Assembly: GCA_900617975.1 (NCBI GenBank)
Contig: UZAE01000698.1
Coordinates: 1-19,449 of the forward strand
Direction: 5' to 3'
Origin: Rodentolepis nana
Lineage: Eukaryota; Platyhelminthes; Cestoda; Cyclophyllidea; Hymenolepididae
DNA: 19,449 nucleotides
In this document: positions 9,191-19,413 of the stretch, piece by piece
Numbering within the stretch: position 1 is the stretch's first letter
Layout of the letters: every line of letters starts with the position of its first letter
Notes under the pieces: generated by a model
Seen by the model: the letters and a program-made list of their open reading frames with translations, nothing else
What the model was told of the DNA's origin: nothing
Databases searched by the model: none
Position numbers and translations under genes: made by a program

Positions 9191-12100
9191 GCATCGCAAG
9201 CGTACAAGATAACCCCCACTGTCATTCTCGTCTCGTAATCATGAAATCTGTTTAGTGAACAGGATTTTTACTAAAGTTATTTGAGCGTCCCTTTTCACAT
9301 GATGATCAATATAGTAGAATGGTCTTAAATACAAAAAATTGCTTCAATTCGATGGAAAAGAAATATGATCTAGGTATATTTGGTAGCTAAAGCCACCTGC
9401 CATTTATCGTCTTAACTATAACTTCAATGACAGGCTTGTTTCAATCATCTCGTCGATATCTAAACTTGCAGAAAAAAGAAAGCAAATGATTATTGATCAT
9501 GGAGGAAACTCCAAGAAATGTGGAATGCTTGTATGCCAAATACGTATTAGTCCTGTGGTAGATTGCTTCAATAATACGTCTTGTCTTCTACCCAGTACTC
9601 TCTATGTCATGATCTCTTTGTTGGAACTGGCCCCGGAATTAACTAAACGGTCTCAACGATATAGAGGAAACAAAGGTGTGTCGAAGAAAACATTTCTTTT
9701 GGTTGCATGTGCCCGGTGTGCATGGCATTGAGATGGTGCTTAATCATTAAATACTGCTTCGTTGATTGGTCGTGAGGCCTCTGAACTCGTGACCTCGTTT
9801 GCACCTTGGCGCGAATAACATATCGTTGCTTAGTTTAATTTTGTACTCCACAGTGTACTGCACTTGTTTCTCGCCACCTACGTGCGTTTATAAAACTCAA
9901 ATTTTATTTGATGCATCTGCATACTTGGAACCAATTACCTCTTTCAGTGAGCTCATATGCCCTACTTGACTATTCGTCTAATCTAATTTTACAAGTATTT
10001 AGCTATATTAGTCGGTTGTGGAGACGACGTCTTCTTCCTTAACCCTCGCATCATGTTACTACTTTCCTTAAAATGACGCCACTGAGCCCTTTCTGCTGTT
10101 GCTAAGCTCATATTAATGCGAATAGATCGACAGGGGTTATGAATCCCGAGGGCCGACTGATAACATTGGCAGTGTTTCTGTTGTTACTTGCAGACCGTAC
10201 GCTCTACTTTTAGGTGACAAATGTCATTTCACGTTGATGACAGACGGTATTTCAGTATTTATTTACTGCAATTAAACCCTATGTAAACGCTACTGTTCTT
10301 AGGTTAACTGTACCCAAACTAAAAGTCACTATTCGTACTGATCAACCTCAGGATATTTAACTCGCAGGATGTCTGGATGAATAGCATTGTGTCAAGTGGT
10401 ATCTGCATTCGTTTGCCATATTCTCACATCGGTTGCTTTGGCATTGTCCAAGTTGGAAGGCTTGATCATCTTTCACATTTCTTTACATCCTATTCAAATT
10501 GATAAATATGTATCTCAGTGCGGTAGCTAGATTGTAATTGTGATTCCAGTAATATGATGCCTGATATAACCCCATGGGTAGACAGTCGAGTGGGGGGAAT
10601 TCAAACAACCGCTTTCAGTGGTATATTAAGAGAGTTTTCTCTACAACCGAAAGTAGTCATCAGTTCCGTTTATTGGATAGTTACCCTTTTTTGATATTCT
10701 GTCCTTCAACTAAAACAGGTAGATATATACTAGGCGTATAAGACGCCAATAAACAGAGCGAAATGGCGAAATATCAACTGGGCTCAAAAATAAAATCCCC
10801 CAGAGGCAATCCAGGTGGGTGCTGTAAACTCTAGTAGCCAGGCATCAATTGGAAACACCAAATAGTATTCGCGATAGAAACTCCAAACTGCTTTAGTAGC
10901 AAGAATGGCATGACGCAATCTTTACAGATGGTCTCGACAGTAATAGCAGGAAAAATTGCACTTTTAACCAAGTCACATCACAACGGCAGTGCAAGTGGAA
11001 ACATCTTATAATTTAGATTTAAATGCAAAAAGTTTAGAGTTTAGGCCGCTACGGGTTGACCCTCCTTATTTAATGAATATGAATGGCTCTGTATTGTAGC
11101 ATTACATAGACGGCTAAACACTGCTGGATTTAGTTGGAGAACGCCCTCAATGAATGGCAGAAGATGTCAAGTATCAAATATCTAGACCTGGATATGCGTG
11201 AAGAAAAACGAGACTTGCTGACTCTACAGAGATATAACTTGAGAAGGGAAATTAAATAACTCACCGTCGTGGAAATATCTACAGTTGAATTGATGATGAG
11301 TACAATCCCAGAGCGCTACCCTCTTTTACTTAATCATCGATTTTAATTGGTTAATTAAAGATTCGGAACTGATGTAGCAGCAATTACTGAGCTCGTCTGC
11401 TATTTCAGGGGTCACGAGTGAAATATTTGTTAGTGCACCTCCAACCAGCTGAATGGTCAACCCCACAAATGAAGGTGGATGACAGAATTTGGGCTTTTTT
11501 ATCGAAGACGACACCCTAAAACTACTCAAGGAGAAAGTTGGTGATGAGGAGTCATTTCGGAAAAGAACTTCTGCTCGCAGGTCAACTAAAGAAAAGTGTT
11601 GCATTCTCTCATTATTCTTCATGGAATATGGAGTCAATTAATGGATTATACCTCGTTTTGAAACTTTTTTTCACTTTAATTTGTTGGTATTGCTTGGCAA
11701 ATTGCCAGTTAACACTATTAATTATAATTGCAATATTAATCGTCGAGTAAGCGATTTCAGTCTGCACATACATCAAAAGATGTCCCCAAAAGGTAGTTTT
11801 AAAGTGGACTCACTACAAAATCGTGCAGAAACAGTTCGTGGGAGAACAGCTAAAATGAAAAAGTATGAATGATTGTGCTTACAAAGCTTGATAAATTGTA
11901 ATTTTGAAATCTACTTTTCGCTTTTTTCTTATAATTTAATGCTTGAAAGCATTGTGAAATCCGGAAATAAATGCCGTTATTGATTACGCCTGTGTACTTA
12001 TTTTATTCTTTCTCCCACCATCATCCATACTTTTTGTTTGAATCAGGATTGATCAGAGATGAAGCAATCAGTACAGTTGCACTCAATCGACTCTAAACAC

Positions 12101-13205
12101 GGAGCTCTAGTTAGCCAACGATCTCAAATATCTAGTGCTAACAATCACATGTATTTCTTGCCTTGCTGAGAGCCATTCATATCACCTTCAACTTGCATTT
12201 TAGTGGTATTTATTGATTGAATACTTCCTATAGAATATGCTCCAAACCTCAATTATAATACTTGCTTAATGATTGGCATCGGTGTGCATACTAGACAGGC
12301 ATAGTTTCTGCAAATTCCACAGACCAAGACACACTTGTGATCCTGAATTTCACATCTGTCGTTTACTCGTGCTCTCAGTTTATGACTTGACCCCCATTTC
12401 CCAGAGTAATATTACTTAACCATCATGACCAAGGAGATTCGAGATCTTTGAAACCACTTACCAAAGATTAACTCTTATTAAGGTTTTAAGATCTCCGTCA
12501 CAAGCCAAAAATGAGACAAGTTGTGGTGTGAATAGGTGGTTTAGTGAGTTTATATCTGAAGCGCAATTGGAGCTACGTGCAAAATCTCGAGGCATTCATG
12601 TGATAAAAAGGTGAAAACAACCATCTATCTACCTATTTTCGTAAAGTTTGTCGGTCTAGTCCATGTCGTCTGGTTCAGAGTAATAGATCATGGGCCTATA
12701 AATAGTTGTAAGTAAATATTCCTATTTTGGTTTAGTGTGTTTATGATTAAGAAATAATCATTCATAATCCACTTCCAGGCCCTTATCATACCCGTATCTT
12801 GACAGTCCCCAATTTGACCTTTAGAACGTGTTCTGTTAGGTTAATTGGTATCGCAGTCTCGTGCATGAGGTTTTAGTGCAAATTTATGTCCACTCGAGTG
12901 AATTAACATCCTTGCATTCACTTTGGGTTGGCCAAGTCATGTGGGTGTTAAAAAGTACCGATATGTACGAATGATCAAACGCGAAGTTGATACTACCTTT
13001 CATCAATAGAATGGCGGAAATTTGAAAATTCGCTATTTATTTATTACCGTTCTGTTTCTTTGCTTCATTTCACATAGTGGTTACCCAGTGCGTTCTGTTA
13101 TGAAGCCGAGCCACGTATTTTCGCTTACGTCAGAACAGCTCATAAACTTCACAACTTGCAAGGTGAATTGTCGATTATTGGATTTCTATGTTCACATGTC
13201 GAACT
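9191..13205. other. Intergenic DNA, no gene confidently recognised
   Basis: Apart from the promoter-like stretch at 9760-9900, no feature is firm. Weak exon-like candidates are a plus-strand frame at 11134-11259 rich in Leu, Glu, Lys and Arg, and a minus-strand frame at 11326-11637 preceded in frame by a good acceptor-like CTTTTCTTTAG. A hairpin ATGATTA/TAATCAT with a five-base loop lies at 12743-12761. None gave a family match that I recognise. Confidence 0.5.
9760..9900 (+). promoter_or_regulatory. Candidate core promoter: CCAAT, E2F-like site and TATA box in order
   Basis: ATTGG at 9765-9769 (inverted CCAAT), TTGGCGCGAA at 9806-9815 (E2F-like) and TATAAAA at 9889-9895 occur in the order and spacing of a plus-strand core promoter. 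A start site would fall near 9920. A 43-codon frame begins at ATG 9911 and ends at 10042, with nothing recognisable in it. If real, the promoter could serve an unannotated short or spliced transcript. Confidence 0.25.
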
Positions 13206-13456
13206 ATTATTTATTTATGTCAAATGGCAGACGTTTTGATAGTTATCATTAGCCCTTTAGTCGACTTCGGGCTTCACAGAAGGGAGGAACGTCAAAGTCA
13301 CAAAAAGCGAAGGTAGGGAGAGCAAAAGAGTGATCCACAGGTGTAAAGGAGGTAGAGAGAAAGATAAGGTGAGGTGAGTACTGTGGAAGTAGTCGAATAT
13401 GGTCGGGTCATGATATTTTGAAGTCAACTGCCTATTTGTAGACATTTTGCCCTGTA
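13206..13456 (-). mobile_element. Short interspersed retroposon, copy 1 (5'-truncated)
   Basis: Read on the minus strand, this copy ends in the family's 3' end (TCAAAACGTCTGCCATTTG) followed by ATAAATAAATAA. It covers about the last 250 bases of the family. Its 5' side stops in the segment that other copies show as GGGGAAAAGTCT, so it lacks the GGGGTG start. Flanking sequence offers only a doubtful target duplication. It pairs tail-out with the plus-strand copy at 13729. Confidence 0.8.
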
Positions 13457-13714
13457 AGTTGAATATGGTTCAATCGAAAGAGGGGAGTTCTTTTGTGTGA
13501 AGGTGGTGCTGTGGTGCAATGTGGCTAATGTTACAAACTTCAGTAATCGGAATTTATAAAGGTATCCATATTTTACCCCATTTTTTCTCCCTATACGTCA
13601 TTCCTTTGTTATATAAAGGGTGGCCTATATAAACCCTATATTTACGATTTTTGACGTGATGTTGCGCATTTCCCCTCACCATGACTCACATAGCCGCCGT
13701 TCACTACTATTTAA

Positions 13715-13728
13715 GTTTGTTATATTGG
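13715..13728 (+). repeat. Left target-site duplication of retroposon copy 2
   Basis: GTTTGTTATATTGG is repeated exactly at 13965-13978, on either side of the copy. Confidence 0.9.
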
Positions 13729-13964
13729 GGTGTACGTGGGGCACCCTGGGCAACATATACTCATACGGCAAAAAAGTCTATAAACCGGCAGTTGACTTCT
13801 CACTTCAAACTACCATGACCCCACTGAATGTCATATTCGAATACTTTCACAGTACTCACCTCACCATTTTTTAACTTCAATGTTCCTTCCCCTCTGTAAA
13901 GCCAGAAGAAAACTAAAGAGCTAATGATAGCCATCAAAACGCTTGCCATTTGATACAATATAAT
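13729..13964 (+). mobile_element. Short interspersed retroposon, copy 2, with target-site duplication
   Basis: The copy begins with the family's GGGGTGTA start (two Gs shared with the flank) and runs through CACCCTGGGCAACATA to the 3' end GCTTGCCATTTGATACAATA. It is flanked by an exact 14-bp direct repeat, GTTTGTTATATTGG, at 13715-13728 and 13965-13978. This is the footprint of target-primed reverse transcription. It is shorter than copies 3 and 4 through internal losses, including much of the pyrimidine-rich middle. Confidence 0.88.
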
Positions 13965-13978
13965 GTTTGTTATATTGG
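13965..13978 (+). repeat. Right target-site duplication of retroposon copy 2
   Basis: Exact partner of 13715-13728. Confidence 0.9.
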
Positions 13979-15069
13979 AATAAATAGTACATCAAAGATC
14001 ACCCTCGTTTAGCACAAAGAATATTTGTAGATTTTCATACAAAGGGAATTCGACCATTTTATTAAGCAAGATCCATCAAGAACACTGAGGTTATAAAGGC
14101 CCTTATGTCATATTTCTTGTAATAAGCATAAGGCATTAGAAAAGTTAATCTTGTGAGCGATTCACATGTAGTTTATGAGCTTATAAATTCTTTAACATGT
14201 TATGAAACCTGATGAGTAAACTAAATAGGTAGATCCCATTGTGCAAGATACACAAAGCGACCTTCTGAGAGTAATCCTTATGACCCTAGTCCAAATCCCG
14301 ATAAAATTTCAGAAGAAGTGAAAATTTAATTCTCTGACACCACCGGAAATAGAATTCTTAAGGCACAAGAATTCTTTCTTCACCTAGCCAAGAATGAGTA
14401 GGGTTCAGGAAATTAGAACTTCCGATTGATGATTGACTTAATCAGGTTTTCTAAACCGTGCACATAATGCAGAATACGATAGATATCAGTTTCATTGAGT
14501 TTACAGTCGATTCTACTACTGAAAATTGGGTTGAGCACAGTAAAATAACATTTTGTACATATGCGCTTTTTATTTATACGAGGTAATTTATTACAATTCT
14601 CTTAGGTAAAGAAATTTTAAAAAAATCGATTTTAATTACAAGCATCAGAAAGAAGTAGATGTGGAATTGGCCAACTTCGATGGATGGTGTCATCAAAAAA
14701 TGTGAAATTTATAATTTTCCTCCTCCAATACGTACACCCCATATGGCTAATCTTTTATATTGACACAAAGTTGGGAGATTACTTTTTACTAATTAATTTC
14801 CGCCGCTCTTAATTGTCACATGAACAACCCATAATTGTGTTTTTAGGGTTCTTGACAGGTAGGTAAGAAAATAATTTGCTTTAATCTCTGATGGGAGAGG
14901 GAGATAGACAGCAGGCAGGGATGCTAAAAATTTTACTGAACAAAAGTACATCAAATAATTACAGTATAAACCAGTGAGGCATATTAGTGAGTTAACAAAT
15001 TAGAGTACCTTAAGTATTCAATGAACGGATGGGATAATTGAAAAGATGAAGACTATCTGAGGATACATT
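13979..15069. other. Intergenic DNA between retroposon copies 2 and 3
   Basis: AT-rich sequence without a supportable gene. CTGATGA near 14209 recalls a hammerhead ribozyme core, but the required GAAA and helices are missing. No repeat ends were seen. Confidence 0.5.
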
Positions 15070-15083
15070 GGAAGCGGAAAATT
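15070..15083 (+). repeat. Left target-site duplication of retroposon copy 3
   Basis: GGAAGCGGAAAATT, repeated exactly at 15456-15469. Confidence 0.93.
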
Positions 15084-15455
15084 TATTTATTTTTATTTAT
15101 TTCAAATGGCAGACGTTTTGATAGCTATCTTTAGCCATTTAGCTGACTTTGGGCTTCACAGAGCGAAGATTCATCAAAGTAGAAGAAAGTCGAGGGGTGG
15201 GGAACAGAAGAGCGATTCATAGATGTAAAAGAGAGAGACAGACACAAAGACATAAAAAAGGTAAGATGAGTACTGTGAACGTAGCCGAATATGACAAATA
15301 ATCGGGCCATAGTAGTTTGAAGTCAGAAGTCAAATCCCGGTTAATAGACTTTTCCCCGTACGAAGATACGTTGCCCAGGGTGCACCACGTGGAGGTAAGT
15401 CTATCTTACACCCCATGATACCTATCATAACGCCTGCCATTTGAAATTACACCCC
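15084..15455 (-). mobile_element. Short interspersed retroposon, copy 3, full length with nested tail insertion
   Basis: On the minus strand the copy starts at GGGGTGTAAGATAGACTTAC and ends GTCTGCCATTTGAAATAAAT plus further ATAAA units. It is flanked by an exact 14-bp duplication, GGAAGCGGAAAATT, at 15070-15083 and 15456-15469. Without the 41-bp addition at its 5' end it is about 331 bp. No open frame or clear internal pol III boxes are visible. The family is non-coding and must borrow retrotransposition machinery, presumably from a LINE with the same tail. Confidence 0.92.
15415..15446 (+). mobile_element. Ultra-short tail-only retroposon insertion nested in copy 3
   Basis: Thirty-two bases match only the last part of the family (ATCATAACGCCTGCCATTTG), in the opposite orientation to the host copy. 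They are bracketed by TTACACCCC at 15406-15414 and 15447-15455. That nine-base repeat equals the host's own 5' GGGGTGTAA read in reverse, as expected if a tiny copy inserted there and duplicated its target. An alternative is that the family carries short inverted ends. Confidence 0.6.
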
Positions 15456-15469
15456 GGAAGCGGAAAATT
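15456..15469 (+). repeat. Right target-site duplication of retroposon copy 3
   Basis: Exact partner of 15070-15083. Confidence 0.93.
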
Positions 15470-15701
15470 AAAGATCTGCACTTGGAGACAATTCCCTCTT
15501 TTACACTGACGCATGTCCGCATGCCTGTCTGAGTTTTGGGCCTTTTATGGCGTCTGCGTCACAAAGGGTGTGTCAGCATAAAATTGACATGTCTGCGACT
15601 GCCTGTCCACCCCTCCTCCAGGGCTAAGTAGACCTCTAGTGCAAGCACTGAAGCAGAGGAGGCTGTAAGTTTGAAGTCCAAAGTTATAGATAAGATATCT
15701 T
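15470..15701. other. Spacer between retroposon copies 3 and 4
   Basis: No gene. The stretch near 15500-15580 (GCCTGTCTGAG through CTTTTATGGCGTCTGCGTCACA) resembles 16985-17050, suggesting an old diverged repeat. Confidence 0.5.
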
Positions 15702-15713
15702 AACAATTTGCCG
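15702..15713 (+). repeat. Left target-site duplication of retroposon copy 4
   Basis: AACAATTTGCCG, matching 16091-16102 at 11 of 12 bases. Confidence 0.75.
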
Positions 15714-16090
15714 TGGGGTGCGCAATTGACTTACCTCCACGTGGTGCACCCTGGGCAACGTATGTTTATGCGGCAAAAAAGTCTATTAACCGGTAGCTGA
15801 CTTCTGACTTCAAACTTCTATGGCCCGTCTATTTGTCATATTCGACTACGTTCACAGAACTCATCTTACCTTTTTTATGCCTTTGTGTCTGTCTGTCTCA
15901 TTCATCTTACCTTTTTTATGCCTTTGTGTCTGTCTGTCTGTCTCATTTACCTCTGAGAATCATTATTCTGTCTCCCATCTCAACTTTTTGTCACTTTGAT
16001 GTTCCTTCTCCCCTCTGTGAAGTCCCGAAGTCAGCTCCAGGGCTAATGATGACTTTCAAAACGACTGCCATTTGATATAAATAAATAAAC
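15714..16090 (+). mobile_element. Short interspersed retroposon, copy 4, full length
   Basis: The copy starts TGGGGTGCGCAATTGACTTA and proceeds through CTCCACGTGGTGCACCCTGG to GACTGCCATTTGATATAAAT plus AAATAAAC. It is flanked by a 12-bp duplication with one mismatch, AACAATTTGCCG (15702-15713) and AACATTTTGCCG (16091-16102). At 377 bp it is longer than copy 3 because of an internal tandem duplication at 15861-15946. Its 5' end agrees with copies 2 and 3, which argues that GGGGTG is the true start of the family. Confidence 0.9.
15861..15946 (+). repeat. Internal tandem duplication of 41/45 bp in retroposon copy 4
   Basis: The unit starts TCATCTTACCTTTTTTATGC and runs into CTTTGTGTCTGTCTGTCTC. 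It occurs at 15861-15901 and again at 15902-15946, the second with one extra GTCT. Copies 1 and 3 have a single unit, so the duplication is specific to this copy. Confidence 0.93.
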
Positions 16091-16102
16091 AACATTTTGC
16101 CG
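16091..16102 (+). repeat. Right target-site duplication of retroposon copy 4
   Basis: AACATTTTGCCG, directly after the AAATAAAC tail. Confidence 0.75.
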
Positions 16103-19100
16103 CAAAAGGCTAGGCTAGCTGAAAGATTTCGTTATTTTCGCTGACTGTGCCACTGGCCACCGAAATATCACGGAACAAGGCACAACTTACAACTCCGTGG
16201 ATATGCAATTCACTAACCCTGCAAGTGGTTCAATTAAGTAGATTGGTATGGTACAGAAGCTATTTATAGCTTGACTTTTTAATTTCCATAGTTTAACCAC
16301 AACTGTTGCTTGCCAGGTGAAGTGTGAATTTCATTGAGGAAGATCCTTTAAAAGATTCATCAATATATCTCAAACCAGTGTTCACAGCTAAATTGTTGCA
16401 ATAGGTGGAGGAGAAGGAAGAAACTCCCTTTCCCGAAAGGTGATTCACCCTTCCTAAAGGCAGTTAATCACCCATCGACACTTTACACAATCGGGCAATC
16501 CGCATTCTTAATTCCCAATTCGAATCAAAATTTGCCATTCGTGTACCGAAGTCACTACTTGTTGCTATGCTAACTTTTGATCTCTTTTCAAAGAAATCAT
16601 AGGAGGATCCCAATCAAGTAGCAAAAAATCAGTATGTAGTACCAGTATTTTTCTAATCCATTTTGGAAAGCCTTTTCTCAAGTTCATCCTAGGTCTCTTG
16701 GAGAAAAAGCCAAATTCTATCATAGCATTTATTTGGCAGACTTTAATTAATGGTTCATCAACCAATCACAGAGTGATCTCTACGAAGCAGTTACATAAAA
16801 GGATACAATTAAACTGCGTTAACAACTAATACTCGGTATCGAAACTATGAAAAGAAAGACTAGATAGATAAATCATAAGCATTGATGAGACTTCAAATAA
16901 GAGTTCGATGAGCCGTTTCTCATAAATTCATAAAACTTAGGATGAATGATTGAAGAACAGAAAAATAACCGTCACTGTCTGTACTCCGTCTGTGATGCGC
17001 AGTCTGTCCGACAGATTTCGAGCATTTTATGGTCTGTCACAATCCACAAATGAGTCAGCTTTTTGATAAGGGGAAAAACAAATGTGGCTTAGCGTCCCCT
17101 ATAGCATAGATTATTGACACCTATGTGACGTCTATATCTCTAGATTGGAACCAAGTTGAGTTTTGTCGCATACAGCCCCGGGGAACGCTATTGATCGATA
17201 TGCGTGTGCGCTTTCAGCTGAATCCCTTCGATTAAATCATTTGCGAGCACTGTTTGACGCAGTCCAACTTACGTTGGATTTTACCGCGAAAATGGTGAAA
17301 GTCTCATGATTTACTGGAGAGTGTCATGATCGAACAAATATTTTAAGGAATACAATAACTGAAATTGCAAACTGGTTTCATTTGATGTAATAAAAATACG
17401 TGCGGTTATCTGCAAGATTGAAAGGAGCTAGAAAGGCAGAATCGATGATCAGGTAGCAGTTGAAGCACTTGAAGGTGGATCACTGTTCCTGCCCATTCAC
17501 AATGCACACTAAAGATTTTGTTCCGTTCGGAAATGTTAGCCATCTGCAATTTCAACCCAATCGCCTGTCAAATTCAGCCAAATAGTGCTTGAAGTAGATT
17601 TTCAAACTAAAAGTATCCCACATTTACCATCAAGGCCCATTTTCTTACATAAACGCCATACGTTTTACTCAGATGCCGGAGAAGACGAAAATAAATTCAG
17701 AAAATAAGCTCATATAAAGTACTGACAAGCTAATTTAACACATTGTTGGTGTGACAGAAATAAAGGTCTCTAGTAGTTGAGTTACCAATTTGTTGAGACC
17801 AATGAACCAGATCGTAGAGGCCAAGACAATAGCTTGCAGGTAACAGAAGCAAATGACCGCTTAAAAATAAAATAAACGTATATTTAATAAACTTCTATAA
17901 GGGAAAAAACGACAAGCAGACAAGTGACAAAAGAGTGTGCGTTTCGGTTGTCAACGTGCCTAGTCATTAAATACAATCAAAGTTAGGCTACTTTGCATAA
18001 ACTTGATCGCTGATTGGTTAAGTCTCTACACGCACTCCATACTTGCTAGAAGTTCTAGTGCACATGAGATTCCTTTGATTAGCCTTGGTAGCTCAGTGCT
18101 CTAGTTCTAAAATTTCTTGCACTAAGGGTCAATGCATGGTGCATCAGTATGCACTATGTTTCGATGTCACTTTTTTTCCATCTACCTAACCAATCTGTTT
18201 ACTTGGTAATGATTCCAATGGGTCTTTCCGTAACCTCTTTGCAAATTACAAATGCCATATTCAATACTCTCAGACCTGACGGCGCTACGAGGTAATGTAC
18301 TATTCAATTTATTCAACCCATCTTAACCTTTGCAGCTTGAGTTATCTCATCCAATATTCAAACCGATAGCCATTGGGATATCTGAATACAGGGAAACAGT
18401 ATAGCTAACGCATTTTGCCCGGTCTCACTATCAACTTGTCAATAGTGAAAATGCCCTATTTAGGAGAAGATTATTATCTGGACTTTATCTTCATATACTG
18501 CAACATAGTAAAAACTGCGAATCTGGAGAATCTGCCTTCAAACAGTAACATTCAAGATAAAAACTTTTAACCCATCAGCCTGGTTGATCACTTGAGCAGG
18601 ATTTGCATAGAACTTATACTTATTGGATAAAGCAGAGGGTGATTTTCGAGAAGTCCGATTTTAGACAGTCGAAATTTCCTCTACGAAATGACACTCCTTG
18701 ATAACTCTCATATATATTCAGTTGATATTTGCAAAATGACTTCACCAAAATGTACTCAGCACTTCCTCTTCTCGCAGTCCTGAAACACATTGCTATTGTA
18801 CTTGAAAATTGAATTCCTGAAGTAAGCAGTAACGTACTTATACATTTTGTAACAATTGAAAATCCTTCAATAGTTCTGATTTAGATTAAGACAATCATCC
18901 TCTAATTTTTAACTTGATTCTTTTCTGATTATGATTGCTAAGCAATACTCAAGCTGAATAAAGAATAATTTCTATATATTTACGTCCTTTCACTAAGTAA
19001 AACCAAATTCTCAAAATTCCAATATCTCAAATCACTCAGAACCTGATATTGAAACTTTAGTTTTTGTTCAACAGTCTTCAATGACCCCTGGATCAATTTG

Positions 19101-19374
19101 GCCTTATAATTCTGCAAGGATGCATTGCTAGATGTACACTCGATCAACTGATAATCGACAGTCAATCACCATATGTATTACCATAGTAACAGAAGTGTGA
19201 TTTATGTGTGCCTTTATTGAGATGGCCTAATGTGGAAATACACAAGGTACATAAGATGTAAGAAAAGTGTGAATAAGGCCCAAAAAGCATAAAGAACATA
19301 GTGAGAGGAAAGAAGCGACTATCCTACCACAATGGCTATTGCCAATCCTACCCCCTCCAAAAACTGTCATGAAT
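16103..19374. other. Intergenic DNA, no gene recognised
   Basis: Only chance-level frames occur on either strand. A possible diverged repeat lies near 16985-17050, a GGTCTC/GAGACC inverted pair at about 17765-17800, and a degenerate tRNA-like stretch near 18083-18140. No element ends, exon chains or strong regulatory clusters could be supported. Confidence 0.5.
18083..18140 (+). other. Degenerate tRNA-like or tRNA-SINE-head-like stretch
   Basis: TAGCTCAGTGC (18089-18099) fits the pol III A-box consensus at 10 of 11 positions and reads like a tRNA D-arm. GGGTCAATGCA (18126-18136) is a poor B-box 37 bases downstream. No cloverleaf can be folded with confidence, so it is not called a tRNA gene. 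It could be a relic of a tRNA or of a tRNA-derived SINE, or chance. Confidence 0.2.
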
Positions 19375-19413
19375 ATTTATTTATCTCAACTGGCAGGCGT
19401 TACGATAGTTATC
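19375..19413 (-). mobile_element. Tail-only fragment of the short retroposon family
   Basis: On the minus strand this reads GATAACTATCGTAACGCCTG, then CCAGTTGAGATAAATAAAT. Only the last 40 or so bases of the family are present. It abuts a second copy of the same end. Confidence 0.75.

Noticed and set aside
8931..9731. Two plus-strand frames of about 80 codons
   Set aside because: Chance-level length, no recognisable protein family, no supporting exon structure.
12836..12885. TAGGTTAATTGG, an A-box-like stretch suggesting a tRNA
   Set aside because: No acceptable B-box or cloverleaf follows.
13010..13252. Plus-strand frame with a signal-peptide-like hydrophobic start (KIRYLFITVLFLCFISHSG) and a possible donor after CTTGCAAG
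   Set aside because: There is no ATG in the frame; it would have to start at TTG or be an internal exon. The tail end runs into retroposon copy 1. No homologue is recognised.
14205..14240. CTGATGA resembling a hammerhead ribozyme core
   Set aside because: No GAAA core segment or matching helices are present around it.
15833..16075. 80-codon open frame in the retroposon
   Set aside because: It is open because of the pyrimidine-rich tandem duplication in copy 4 and is not shared by the other copies.
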